From positions 558,001 through 622,000 of the forward strand of contig NZ_WKKF01000001.1 in assembly GCF_009674765.1 (NCBI RefSeq): a DNA stretch of 64,000 nt. The letters are read 5' to 3'. The notes under the pieces were generated by a model. That model worked only from the letters and a program-made list of their open reading frames with translations. It was not told the DNA's origin and made no database searches. Positions 17,692 to 26,026 of this stretch are shown here, in pieces. How positions within the stretch are numbered: the first letter of the stretch is position 1; each line of letters begins with the position of its first letter. Made by a program: the position numbers and the translations under genes. This DNA comes from Metabacillus idriensis. Its GTDB lineage: Bacteria > Bacillota > Bacilli > Bacillales > Bacillaceae.

Positions 17692-18081
17692 CTTCACATT
17701 AATATGAACAGGCCCTTTGATCCGGACTGGAGGTTCGTTTACTGAAATTTCGGTGCGCGGCGGCCGTTTTCCCCCGAAGACGGCACCTACCTGTTTAATC
17801 GAGCTTGTGACATTGTGTATCATTTCTCCCACATCCTGTGCAGATTCAAGCAGGGGATCGACCGTTTTGATTTTTCCTTTTACGTCAACGGTAATCTGAT
17901 TAGCTGTATGTATCAGCTGCTCTGCTTCTTCTGTCAGGCTGTTAACCGCGTTTCTGACCTCAGCAAGTGTCTTGTTTGTTTCATCAAGTGTGACCATCCC
18001 TTTTTTTAATGTCCCGACCAGATTGACAGCAAGAAAAATAAAAGCGCCTGATGCTCCTGCTACACTCAATTTAATAAGCAT
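17689..18081 (-). CDS. DUF948 membrane-associated protein (YtxG/YoxC-like)
   Basis: About 130 residues: one N-terminal membrane helix (LSVAGASGAFIFLAVNLV), then a long helical, probably coiled-coil region (35-105), and a proline-rich basic tail. This matches DUF948 proteins of Bacillus. In this family a general-stress role has been reported for some members; none is shown here. The ATG at 18081 is chosen because AAGGAGTG lies just upstream; a longer frame starts at 18105 without one. Confidence 0.75.
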   Translation of the reverse strand: MLIKLSVAGASGAFIFLAVNLVGTLKKGMVTLDETNKTLAEVRNAVNSLTEEAEQLIHTANQITVDVKGKIKTVDPLLESAQDVGEMIHNVTSSIKQVGAVFGGKRPPRTEISVNEPPVRIKGPVHINVK

Positions 18082-18213
18082 TTCTTCACTCCTTTTTACT
18101 TTCACTTTATGTTTTTCCGGGACCGTACATTCCTATATTTAATTGATAGAAATTTTATGGGAAGATGAGGTAAACTGTTCTTAATGAAGTCACCCATCGA
18201 AAGGAATAAATAA

Positions 18214-18729
18214 ATGATAAAAATCAGACAAGAAGCCCCTTCAGATATCTCAGCCATAAAAAAAGTAAATGATGCAGCATTTGGTCAGGAAAATGAGGCA
18301 AATTTAATTCATACAATCAGAAAATCTCCGTCCTTTGTGCCAGAACTTTCTCTTGTTGCAGAAAACGAAGAAATTGTCGGACATATTTTGTTCAGTAAAA
18401 TAACAATCGAAACGGAAAACGGCATAGAGTTTCCTTCACTCGCTTTAGCGCCTATGGCGGTTAAGCCGGAATTTCAGAAAGAGGGAATTGGATCACAGCT
18501 TGTACGCGCGGGACTGAATCGCTGCAGAGAACTTGATTATGATTCAGTCATTGTCCTTGGACATCCGGAGTTTTACCCAAAGTTTGGTTTTGTGCAAGCA
18601 AGCAGCAAAGGAATTAAACCGCCGTTTAAAGTTCCGGATGATGTGTTTATGCTGATTGAGTTAAAGTCAGGTTCGCTTGATGAAGCAGCTGGAGTTGTGA
18701 AATATCCGCCTGCTTTTACAAATGTGTGA
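18214..18729 (+). CDS. GNAT-family N-acetyltransferase (YhbS-like)
   Basis: 171 residues. The acetyl-CoA site is LAPMAVKPEFQKEGIGSQLVRAGL (Q/RxxGxG/A pattern), preceded by VGHILFSKI and followed by VLGHPEFYPKFGF, a signature of the YhbS-type subgroup. The substrate is unknown. The ATG follows AAAGGAAT. It is separate from the downstream Mn-riboswitch unit. Confidence 0.85.
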   Translation: MIKIRQEAPSDISAIKKVNDAAFGQENEANLIHTIRKSPSFVPELSLVAENEEIVGHILFSKITIETENGIEFPSLALAPMAVKPEFQKEGIGSQLVRAGLNRCRELDYDSVIVLGHPEFYPKFGFVQASSKGIKPPFKVPDDVFMLIELKSGSLDEAAGVVKYPPAFTNV

Positions 18730-18765
18730 TCTCGGCCTAATTTTCAAAATTCTTATGATTTTATG

Positions 18766-18794
18766 TTGACACAGATTAGAATTGCCTTTAAGAT
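18766..18794 (+). promoter_or_regulatory. Sigma-A promoter for the Mn-riboswitch operon
   Basis: TTGACA at 18766-18771, a 17-base spacer and TAAGAT at 18789-18794, placed directly upstream of the riboswitch. Confidence 0.75.
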
Positions 18795-18810
18795 AAGAGT
18801 ATACAAATCG

Positions 18811-18945
18811 AATAGTTTCTCCTAAAGGGGAGTAGCTTTTACAATAGAGTCGTCATTTCGAAGCATTTGCTTCCGGCCCTATTGGCAACCATTACGTTGT
18901 TAGCAAGACCTTTACCTATAACGGTAAAGGTCTTTATATTTTTTC
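18811..18945 (+). ncRNA. yybP-ykoY manganese riboswitch
   Basis: Conserved parts are visible in order: CTCCTAAAGGGGAGTAGC, the second-stem region GTCGTCATTTCG, GGCCCTATTGGCAACC, and GTTAGCAAGACCTTTACC. This is the yybP-ykoY motif, which senses Mn2+ and usually switches on Mn exporters. The final segment overlaps a terminator (AAGACCTTTACC/GGTAAAGGTCTT, 18905-18944), giving a transcriptional off-switch released on Mn binding. The operon behind it ends in a TerC-family protein, the usual target. Confidence 0.93.
18905..18944 (+). terminator. Riboswitch expression-platform terminator
   Basis: AAGACCTTTACC-TATAAC-GGTAAAGGTCTT followed by TATATTTTTT. Its 5' arm is part of the conserved riboswitch 3' end, so formation is mutually exclusive with the ligand-bound fold. 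Confidence 0.85.
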
Positions 18946-18950
18946 AGATA

Positions 18951-18989
18951 AAAAACCTTTGCCGGATCACAGGCAAAGGTTTTTTTTAT
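18951..18989 (+). terminator. Second, tandem terminator behind the riboswitch
   Basis: AAAACCTTTGCC-GGATCACA-GGCAAAGGTTTT followed by T8, only seven bases after the first terminator. The arms share the ACCTTT/AAAGGT core with the first hairpin, so the two could exchange partners. Confidence 0.85.
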
Positions 18990-19020
18990 TCGAAAAATGT
19001 CCTGAAAGGTGAGATGAAAA

Positions 19021-19149
19021 ATGAAAAAAGTCAGAGGTTCAATTGAAAAGCTTATTAAAGAAAACAAAGAAGAGCTGCTGAAGGATAAACGCCAGCTCGA
19101 AAAAATTGAAAAACGCATTGATGATAAATATTCAAAAGTAAATTCATAA
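19021..19149 (+). CDS. FbpB-like small basic protein (42 residues)
   Basis: Short basic peptide starting MKKVRGSIEKLIKENKEELL and containing DKRQLEKIEKRIDDKYSK. This fits the FbpB family pattern (small basic proteins; B. subtilis FbpB helps the Fur-controlled sRNA FsrA during iron sparing). AAAGGTGAG precedes the ATG. It is the first gene after the Mn riboswitch, with the Spo0M-like gene 15 bases behind it. A link between Mn sensing and an iron-sparing-type peptide is inferred from position only. Confidence 0.75.
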   Translation: MKKVRGSIEKLIKENKEELLKDKRQLEKIEKRIDDKYSKVNS

Positions 19150-19164
19150 CAGGAGGAATGTCCA

Positions 19165-19557
19165 ATGATACTCAGAAAATATATGTCGATTTTAGGAATC
19201 GGTTCAGCGCAGATTGATCTAATTTTGCCTAAGGAAGAATTTCAGCCTGGTGAATGCATCAAAGGTTATTTCTTAATCAAAGGCGGTGTCATTGAGCAGC
19301 AGCTGAAGCGGATTGATTGTGATTTAGTCATGGCTGATTTGTCATCAGGAACAGAAAAGGTCATCGAAACAGCCAATATTTTAACATCTAAACAGATTCA
19401 GTCAGAGGAGCAGAACAGGATCGATTTTAGATTCAGCTTGCCTGAAGATTTAGCGGATTCAACAGAGGAGAGGTCGTATTACTTTAATACAAGACTTGTG
19501 TTTAATGAAGGTGTGATCAGCAAAGATCAGGATTTTATTACGGTAAAGGGGGACTAA
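19165..19557 (+). CDS. Spo0M-like (arrestin-fold) protein, short form
   Basis: 130 residues, about half of B. subtilis Spo0M (about 258). The segments GIGSAQIDLILPKEEFQPGECIKG and GGVIEQQLKRIDCDL match the N-terminal arrestin-like half; the C-terminal half is absent, with a clean stop. AGGAGGAA precedes the ATG. It sits five bases before the TerC-family gene, so both are in one transcript controlled by the Mn riboswitch. Spo0M affects sporulation and division; the role of a half-length form in a metal operon is unclear. Confidence 0.75.
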   Translation: MILRKYMSILGIGSAQIDLILPKEEFQPGECIKGYFLIKGGVIEQQLKRIDCDLVMADLSSGTEKVIETANILTSKQIQSEEQNRIDFRFSLPEDLADSTEERSYYFNTRLVFNEGVISKDQDFITVKGD

Positions 19558-19561
19558 TTAG

Positions 19562-20344
19562 ATGGAACTGACGATGTTAATGGAATATGGATGGGTACTG
19601 CTTCTGTTAATTGCAATCGAAGGACTGCTCGCAGCAGATAATGCTCTTGTGTTAGCCATCATGGTGAAGCATCTTCCTGAAGAGCAGAGAAAGAAAGCCT
19701 TATTTTACGGTCTGGCCGGCGCGTTTGTTTTCCGCTTTGGCTCCCTGTTTGCGATTTCTTATCTCGTTGATGTATGGCAGGTTCAGGCAATCGGTGCTCT
19801 TTACCTGTTGTTCATTGCAGCAAATCATATTTTAAGAAAGCTAGTGTTTAAGAAAAAAGAAGAAGAAAAGCAGGATGAAAAGAAGAAGTCAGGATTTTGG
19901 CCAACGGTGCTTAAAATTGAGCTCGCGGATATTGCGTTTGCGGTTGATTCGATTCTTGCAGCCGTAGCGCTTGCTGTTACACTTCCAAATACAAGTCTTC
20001 CTCAAATTGGGGGATTGGATGGCGGCAAGTTTCTCGTCATTTTTGCTGGAGGAATCATCGGACTTGTGATTATGCGATTTGCGGCTAACTTCTTTGTTGA
20101 CTTGCTTCATAAAAGACCTGGTCTTGAAATTGCCGCATTCGCGATTGTTGGATGGGTTGGTGTGAAGCTCTCGGTCTACACGCTGTCACACCCGGAGCTC
20201 GCCATATTGTCAGAAGGATTCGCTAAGTCTCCAGCATGGAAAATCACATTCTATGTCGTTCTTGTTGGTATCGCATTAGCGGGATGGGTTTTGTCAAAAG
20301 AGAAAAAGGAAGAAACACCTATAATTGAAGGAAAGAATGCATAA
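19562..20344 (+). CDS. TerC-family membrane protein, probable Mn2+ exporter
   Basis: 260 residues with seven or more membrane segments. Family signatures are IEGLLAADNALVLAIMVKHLP near the start and ELADIAFAVDSILAAVAL in the middle, each with membrane aspartates expected to bind metal. The fold matches TerC proteins such as YkoY and YceF of B. subtilis, which export Mn2+. The Mn riboswitch upstream supports this directly. It is the last gene of the unit. Confidence 0.9.
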   Translation: MELTMLMEYGWVLLLLIAIEGLLAADNALVLAIMVKHLPEEQRKKALFYGLAGAFVFRFGSLFAISYLVDVWQVQAIGALYLLFIAANHILRKLVFKKKEEEKQDEKKKSGFWPTVLKIELADIAFAVDSILAAVALAVTLPNTSLPQIGGLDGGKFLVIFAGGIIGLVIMRFAANFFVDLLHKRPGLEIAAFAIVGWVGVKLSVYTLSHPELAILSEGFAKSPAWKITFYVVLVGIALAGWVLSKEKKEETPIIEGKNA

Positions 20345-20576
20345 AAGTAAATCGGTATCTTTTTTGCTGGGAAGCTGGCAGGGGAGATATCGTTTATTTT
20401 TTAGGTAGAGTTGAAATGGGATCTAGGGGATTTAGATTAAGAAGCAGGAGAGGCTTGCACAGACACCTACAGCCAATCATAATCAGCGGCTGAACTCCTA
20501 AAAAATACTAGTTTATCCATATATTATAATTTATATTAATGATAGAACGATTTAAAAATGAAACGGATGAACTTCG

Positions 20577-21149
20577 ATGAAAAAAAGAATCTTGATAATT
20601 ATGACCACACTTTTTGCAATAGGCTTAATTTATACAGGCTTATTGCATTACAACATCCACCGGTACAGCTCAGAAAAAGCGATAGAAGACGCTGATTACT
20701 TAATCGTACTCGGGGCGAAGGTGAATGGAACGGTTCCTTCGCTTGCCCTGCAATACAGGGCGGATGCAGCAGCAGATTATTTAAAAGACAATCCAAATAC
20801 GATTGTGGTTGCCTCAGGAGGTCAGGGTCCCGGTGAGGAGATAACGGAAGCGGAGGCGATAAGCCGGATTCTGCAGGATCATGGGATAGAGGAATCCCGG
20901 ATCATAAAAGAATCAAAGTCTACAAGTACAATTGAAAATCTGACCTTCTCTAAAGCATTGCTGCCGCCAAGCGCGAAAAAAGGTCTCATTGTAACAAACG
21001 ATTTTCACATCTACCGCTCATGTATGATTGCAAAAGATCTTGGTCTGGGTGCAAAAGGACTGGCAGCCAAAACACCAGCAGCAGCCATCCTAAAATCCTA
21101 TACAAGAGAATATTTGGCCATTACCAATTATTATGTGAAGAGCCGTTAA
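20577..21149 (+). CDS. DUF218/YdcF-family membrane-anchored protein
   Basis: 190 residues with one N-terminal membrane helix (about 5-22). The DUF218 core is seen as YLIVLGAKVNGTVPS, VVASGGQGPGEEITEA, ESKSTSTIENLTFSK and IVTNDFHIYRS. Members (SanA, YdcF, ElyC) are linked to envelope precursor metabolism, but the activity is not well defined. It overlaps the end of the convergent small gene by four bases. Confidence 0.83.
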   Translation: MKKRILIIMTTLFAIGLIYTGLLHYNIHRYSSEKAIEDADYLIVLGAKVNGTVPSLALQYRADAAADYLKDNPNTIVVASGGQGPGEEITEAEAISRILQDHGIEESRIIKESKSTSTIENLTFSKALLPPSAKKGLIVTNDFHIYRSCMIAKDLGLGAKGLAAKTPAAAILKSYTREYLAITNYYVKSR

Positions 21150-21349
21150 GAGGCAAAATAAAAAGAACCATCTTTTCCTTCTCCCTGGAAATGGTTCTTG
21201 TACTTTTGCTTATACAGCTGCTCTTTTTTGGTTTTTATATGTCTAGTCCGCAAGTCCTGAAAGACAAATGGGCTTCTGCCTGCTTCCGGATTCCTTTCTC
21301 CTTCGCGCATTTTCTTCAATCGCTGTTTTTTTGCTTTAGATTGACTCAT
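21146..21349 (-). CDS. Small basic hypothetical protein
   Basis: 67 residues, very rich in Lys/Arg (starts MSQSKAKKQRLKKMREGERNP), soluble and without a membrane segment. AGGAGTG precedes the ATG at good spacing, which is why I accept it as real. It resembles small basic proteins of other bacilli in composition (for example YqkK-type), but I cannot assign a family. A nucleic-acid or ribosome contact would fit the charge; this is a guess. Confidence 0.6.
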   Translation of the reverse strand: MSQSKAKKQRLKKMREGERNPEAGRSPFVFQDLRTRHIKTKKEQLYKQKYKNHFQGEGKDGSFYFAS

Positions 21350-21420
21350 GCTTTAACACTCCTAATCATGTATTTCTATTAGTATACGAGAAAGGACCGG
21401 TTTTTGTACAGGAAATGTAA

Positions 21421-21634
21421 AAAGGGATTATCCAATAAGTCTCTAAAATGAAGCAGGCAGGAAAAACAAATGTTATTTCCTCCCTGCTTTTTTATGTAGA
21501 CTCTATTCATAAACTTTGTAGTTTTTAGACTACATGTTAAAAATCTTGAGTGGATTGCAGCGGAAAGGAACGGACAACATTAATTATTGAGAACAACATT
21601 ATTTCCGTAAATTTACTTTATGGACAGCCCCTTT
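21421..21634. mobile_element. Possible MITE or insertion-sequence remnant with imperfect inverted ends
   Basis: The left end AAAGGGATTATCCAATAAGT and the right end (read inward) AAGGGGCTGTCCATAAAGT match at about 14 of 19 aligned positions and resemble the GGG..TGTCC ends of some IS families. The interior of about 210 bases has no gene and includes a terminator-like hairpin at 21451-21493. Confidence 0.35.
21451..21493 (+). terminator. Terminator-like hairpin
   Basis: AAGCAGGCAGGAAA pairs with TTTCCTCCCTGCTT around a short loop, followed by TTTTTT on the plus strand. No plus-strand gene ends nearby apart from the YdcF-like gene 300 bases back. Confidence 0.55.
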
Positions 21635-21650
21635 CTCTTTTTTGGAGACT

Positions 21651-22187
21651 TTAATTTTCAATGACAATTTCTCCCTCACCTATGGGTTCTTCAAAACCAT
21701 TAAGAAAAGAAAGTAAGATTTCTTCAGTAATGGGAAAAGCGGCATTTGCATCAAATCGCTGACTCCGGATTTTTAATCGTTTCCGCAGCTCATCTGGATG
21801 TACTTTCAAATAGATAAGTTTCCACTTTCCTCCCGCTGCTTCAATAATCTGTTTATATTGGTTCCGCCGTGCACGCTGCCAAAAGCTGAAGTCTACAACT
21901 GCATTTTCTTGATTCTGAATGAACTTGACCATTCGTTTACGCAGCTTCTTTTCAGCTTCTTCCTTGTAATGTTCATATTTTTCAGCAGGATAATCAATTC
22001 CATAACGGCCATGAACAGTCCAGATTTCCTCATCAATTGAAAGTCTCTTAAAACCTGCTTTCTCTAATTGTTGTGCAAAAGTGGTTTTTCCTGAACCTGC
22101 TACACCGCACATCATAATCACTAAAGGAAAAAATGCATCCTGGTCAGAGTAAATCAGGTCTATTAATTTGGATTTTTCAAATACCAT
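21651..22187 (-). CDS. P-loop kinase-like ATP-binding protein (AAA_33 type)
   Basis: About 178 residues. The Walker A motif is MCGVAGSGKTTFAQQL; a DFSFWQRARRNQY segment and KVHPDELRKRLKIRSQR fit the predicted-kinase family that includes gluconate- and zeta-toxin-like kinases. The substrate is unknown. The ATG at 22187 is chosen because GAGGGGGA stands six bases upstream. It is monocistronic, with no antitoxin-like partner next to it, so a zeta-toxin role is unlikely. Confidence 0.78.
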   Translation of the reverse strand: MVFEKSKLIDLIYSDQDAFFPLVIMMCGVAGSGKTTFAQQLEKAGFKRLSIDEEIWTVHGRYGIDYPAEKYEHYKEEAEKKLRKRMVKFIQNQENAVVDFSFWQRARRNQYKQIIEAAGGKWKLIYLKVHPDELRKRLKIRSQRFDANAAFPITEEILLSFLNGFEEPIGEGEIVIEN

Positions 22188-22383
22188 TTTCAATCCCCCT
22201 CAAGTAAATAATGGCAATTCAAAAAGAAATCCTTTCATTAATCTTCTGATTTGGAGAGCTGTATTCCTTTCTTTAGTTTACTCAATGATGTTTGTATCAA
22301 GAAACATTTTCCAACAGGTTTCTTTTCTCTTAACAATGGGAAATTAACACTCAGCAGGCATTATATTTAAGGGAGCGATTGGT

Positions 22384-23238
22384 ATGGAGTATTCTGCAAA
22401 AGCAGGTGCTAAGCAAAAAACAAATCAGGCAGGAAATGAAACGAAGCCCTGGATCAGGCGTTTGGGCAGATTTGGATATATGGCAAAAGGAACCGTTTAT
22501 TTCTTAATCGGGCTTCTTGCTTTAATGGCAGCGCTTGGCCTTGGAGGCAAAATGACAGGAACAAGCGGGATGCTTGAGACGGTTGCAGGCAAGCCTTTCG
22601 GAGAAATTCTTCTTTGGCTGATCGGAATTGGCTTAATCGGATATGTGATTTGGGAAGTGATTAAGACAATCCTCGATCCGGAGAATAAAGGAACGGATGC
22701 TAAAGGTTTATTGACTAGAGCTGGCTACGGAGTAAGTGCAATTATTTATGGAGGTATCGCGTTTAAAGCCATCTCAATCGCCATGCATGCAAGTTCAGGA
22801 GGCGGAGGCGGTTCTGAAAAAACAATCTCTGCTAAGCTATTGGCACAGCCTTTTGGACAATGGATCATCGGACTCGTAGGCATGATCATCATCGGCTACG
22901 GAGTTTATGAACTGTATAATGGTTACACAGAACGATTTATGAATAAATTCAGAGTCAGTGAAATGAATCAGCATGAGAAAAAGATTGCCAGAAAATCAGG
23001 GAAAATGGGGCTGATAGCTCGAGGAGCAGTTCTTGCTATGATCGGTTATTTCTTTATTCAGACAGCTATTACGGCTAACCCTGAACAATCAAAAGGCATT
23101 GACGGAGCACTTGCAGAACTCGCTTCAAAGCCTTACGGACAGTGGCTGCTTGGAATTGCAGCTGCAGGACTAATGCTTTATGGCATTTATGAAGTCATTC
23201 GCGGACGTTATGAACATATGAGTTTTGGCGGAAAATAA
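22384..23238 (+). CDS. DUF1206 membrane protein
   Basis: 284 residues composed of three similar units, each with two membrane helices: about 25-110 (RLGRFGYMAKGTVYFLIG), 115-185 (LTRAGYGVSAIIYGGIAFKA) and 205-280 (MGLIARGAVLAMIGYFFIQ). Each unit ends in a GQWI/YGVYE-like turn. This internal triplication is the hallmark of DUF1206. Function unknown. GGGAG precedes the ATG and a terminator follows. Confidence 0.85.
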   Translation: MEYSAKAGAKQKTNQAGNETKPWIRRLGRFGYMAKGTVYFLIGLLALMAALGLGGKMTGTSGMLETVAGKPFGEILLWLIGIGLIGYVIWEVIKTILDPENKGTDAKGLLTRAGYGVSAIIYGGIAFKAISIAMHASSGGGGGSEKTISAKLLAQPFGQWIIGLVGMIIIGYGVYELYNGYTERFMNKFRVSEMNQHEKKIARKSGKMGLIARGAVLAMIGYFFIQTAITANPEQSKGIDGALAELASKPYGQWLLGIAAAGLMLYGIYEVIRGRYEHMSFGGK

Positions 23239-23245
23239 TAAACAG

Positions 23246-23280
23246 AGCAAGAATCCTAAATGGATTTCTTGCTTTTTTTA
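23246..23280 (+). terminator. Terminator after the DUF1206 gene
   Basis: AGCAAGAAtCC/GGaTTTCTTGCT followed by T7. A second terminator-like hairpin (AAAACAAG/CTTGTTTT) lies at 23331-23365 before the germination operon. Confidence 0.8.
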
Positions 23281-23400
23281 TCTTTTAATGTAGCTGAAAT
23301 CCTCCTATGAAAATTTATTCATATTTTATAAAAAACAAGGCACCTTAAGAATGTCTTGTTTTTTGATGTGAAAATTCCTCAGGTTAGAGGAGGAGAGAGC

Positions 23401-24921
23401 TTGTTTCCTTTTTTTAAGAAAGAACCAGCTTTTCCTCAGCAGAAAACAGCTGGGGAGAAAAACGAAGATGTAAAGCTTGAAGATCTGCTGAAGCAATGCA
23501 AGCTGTCAGCTGATTTTACCTCGTATCGCTATTCACAAAGCAGTCCATATTATATTCATTACTATAAAACTTTAGTAGATGTAAATGTTTTACATAAGCA
23601 TATTCTGCCTTTCCTAACCGAAGGACAGAGCAATACGAGTTTATTTGAACTGCAGGAAATTCTTCCGATTGATAATACAGAAATTATCAGCAATGTGCTC
23701 AAAATTCAGGAAAGGTTAATGTCTGGTTATGTTGCCGTTCAATCTGAAACAAATTTAAATGAAGTACTCTTGCTGTCTGCGGTTTCACTTGAGAAAAGAG
23801 CGGTCAGCCTGCCTGAGGTTGAATACAGTGTTGTCGGACCTAAAGAAGCCTTTGTTGAATCTCTGGATGCTAATCTGAACTTAATTCGAAAAAGACTTCC
23901 TATTCCTGAACTTGTTGTTGAAGAGATGAGGGCAGGAAGGCTTTCTAAAACAAGAATCGCTGTTTTATATATTAAAGGTATTGCAAATGAAGATAACATT
24001 CAAACGGTCGTGCAAAGAATAAAAGACATCGATTATGACTCGATTTTGGATAGTTCAATGATTGCACAGATTATTTCAGATAATAACAATTCCCCATTTC
24101 CCCAAATGATTGATACAGAGCGGCCTGACAGGGTAGCGGGTGTTTTGTCTGAAGGGAAAATTACCGTTTTAGTTGACGGTTCTCCTCATGCGCTGACTGG
24201 TCCGACAACGCTGGTTGAATTTTTCTCTGCCTTTGAGGATTATTTTTTATCCTGGCCGATTGCCTCCATTTTCAGGCTTGTCCGGTTATTTGCCGTTTTC
24301 TTTTCCGTTATATCTACTGCCATGTATGTTGGCGTTCTTACCTATCATTACGAAATGATTCCGCAAAACCTGCTGAATCCGCTGGTAGCATCCAGAAGCG
24401 GTGTTCCTTTTCCGCCGATATTAGAGGCGATTATTCTTGAACTGACAATTGAGCTCCTGAGAGAAGCAGGAGCCAGATTGCCGACTAAGATTGGCCAGAC
24501 AATTGGTATCGTAGGCGGGATTGTAATTGGAACAGCGGCGGTTCAAGCCGGACTTACGAGCAATGTACTGCTGATCATTGTGGCCCTTGCTGCACTCGCA
24601 TCTTTTACTACTCCCGTTTATCAAATGGGCAACGTCATCCGTTTAATCCGTTTTCCTTTTATCTTTGCTGCACAGCTTTTTGGTCTAATCGGGATTGCTT
24701 TTTGTTTTGCTTATTTTCTTGGGCATTTGCTTAAGCTGTCCTCCTTAGGACGTCCATATCTTGCACCAGTATATCCTCTAAGGCTTAAAGATTTAAAGGA
24801 TTCCATTTTCAGGCTGCCGATGTATGTGCAAAATAAAAGACCTCTTCAAATGAGATCACCTGCGCCTGATCGTTTTCAGCCAAAAGCTCATAAAAAAGTG
24901 AAACGGGATATTGAGGAGTAA
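23401..24921 (+). CDS. Spore germinant receptor subunit A (GerA family)
   Basis: About 506 residues. A hydrophilic N-terminal domain (1-270), with YTRYS-like YRYSQSSPYYIHYY and LPIPELVVEEMRAGRLSKTRIAVLYIKGIAN, is followed by four to five membrane helices (about 280-460) and a basic tail. DTERPDRVAGVLSEGKITVLVDGSP is a GerA-family signature. The start is TTG at 23401, behind GAGGAGGAGAG. It opens a three-gene operon with GerB- and GerC-type subunits, whose products form an inner-membrane receptor in the spore. The germinant cannot be predicted. Confidence 0.94.
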   Translation: MFPFFKKEPAFPQQKTAGEKNEDVKLEDLLKQCKLSADFTSYRYSQSSPYYIHYYKTLVDVNVLHKHILPFLTEGQSNTSLFELQEILPIDNTEIISNVLKIQERLMSGYVAVQSETNLNEVLLLSAVSLEKRAVSLPEVEYSVVGPKEAFVESLDANLNLIRKRLPIPELVVEEMRAGRLSKTRIAVLYIKGIANEDNIQTVVQRIKDIDYDSILDSSMIAQIISDNNNSPFPQMIDTERPDRVAGVLSEGKITVLVDGSPHALTGPTTLVEFFSAFEDYFLSWPIASIFRLVRLFAVFFSVISTAMYVGVLTYHYEMIPQNLLNPLVASRSGVPFPPILEAIILELTIELLREAGARLPTKIGQTIGIVGGIVIGTAAVQAGLTSNVLLIIVALAALASFTTPVYQMGNVIRLIRFPFIFAAQLFGLIGIAFCFAYFLGHLLKLSSLGRPYLAPVYPLRLKDLKDSIFRLPMYVQNKRPLQMRSPAPDRFQPKAHKKVKRDIEE

Positions 24922-24934
24922 AGGAGGTGTTCCC

Positions 24935-26026
24935 ATGTTCCCATTGCCTAAAGATGATAAAAAAGTATCCAATTACTTTGTGTTTTATTTGATTCATACC
25001 ATGCAAATTGGTGTGGGGATCTTAGGATTTGAGAGGTATATCGCGAAGTCTGCGGGCCACAGCTCCTGGATTGCTATCATTACTTCTGGCATAACGATTC
25101 TTGTTTTGATCTGGATATCGTACCTAATTTTAAATAGAGGAAAAAATGATATCGTAGCCATCCATCATCAGATTTTCGGCAAATGGATTGGAGGGATTTT
25201 CAGTTTTTATTTTATTATTTATTACGCCATGTTTGTCCTTGTTCTGATTCGTACGTATGTAGAGGTCATTCAGGTGTGGGTTTTTCCGGATGTCTACCAT
25301 TGGGTATTCATCGCCATTATTATTTTAATTTGTTATTCATATGTCACAGGGGGATTCAGAATTGTCACCGGAATTGCTTTTCTTGGAGTCATCTATGGAA
25401 TACCGCTATTATTTGTCAAATATTTTCCGATAAGGGAGTCTTATTTAGGCAGCCTTCTTCCTGTTTTTGATCTCTCGTTTAAGGAGCTCTTGTCGGCTTC
25501 AAAAGGAATGACGCTGAATTACCTGGGATTTGAAGTTCTGTTTATGTTTTATCCGTTTATAAAAGATCCGCCTAAGTCTCAGAAGTGGGCTCATTATGCT
25601 GTTTTATTCAGTATGTTTATATACTTGCTGACTGCATTGGTTTCGTTTGCTTATTTTGATCAGAATCAGCTGAAAACAACCATTTGGGCAACGCTCACTC
25701 TCTGGAAAATAGTAGACTTGACCATTATTGAACGTTTTGAATATGTAGGTATTTCTTTATGGTTCTTTGTGGTTTTGCCTAACATGTGTATTGGACTATG
25801 GAGCGCTAGCAGGGGAATGCACCGTCTTTTTTCCATGAATCAAAGGAATGCGCTTAGAATCATATGTCTTATCATATTTATCGCTGCTGTCTTTTTAAAA
25901 GACAGAGAACAAATTGATTTGCTCAATAACAACATGTCTGAGATTGGCTTCTATACGATTTACGGATATATTCCTCTGCTGTTTATATTGCAGCTCATCA
26001 TCATGAAGGTGAGGAATAAAAAATGA
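24935..26026 (+). CDS. Spore germination permease, subunit B (GerAB family)
   Basis: About 363 residues with ten membrane helices, of the APC-superfamily germination permease type (start: VSNYFVFYLIHTMQIGVGILGFERYIAK). The B subunit carries the germinant-binding pocket in characterised receptors. The ATG at 24935 follows AAAGGAGGTG. It begins 13 bases after subunit A ends and its stop overlaps the subunit C start (ATGA), so the three are translated together. Confidence 0.94.
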   Translation: MFPLPKDDKKVSNYFVFYLIHTMQIGVGILGFERYIAKSAGHSSWIAIITSGITILVLIWISYLILNRGKNDIVAIHHQIFGKWIGGIFSFYFIIYYAMFVLVLIRTYVEVIQVWVFPDVYHWVFIAIIILICYSYVTGGFRIVTGIAFLGVIYGIPLLFVKYFPIRESYLGSLLPVFDLSFKELLSASKGMTLNYLGFEVLFMFYPFIKDPPKSQKWAHYAVLFSMFIYLLTALVSFAYFDQNQLKTTIWATLTLWKIVDLTIIERFEYVGISLWFFVVLPNMCIGLWSASRGMHRLFSMNQRNALRIICLIIFIAAVFLKDREQIDLLNNNMSEIGFYTIYGYIPLLFILQLIIMKVRNKK

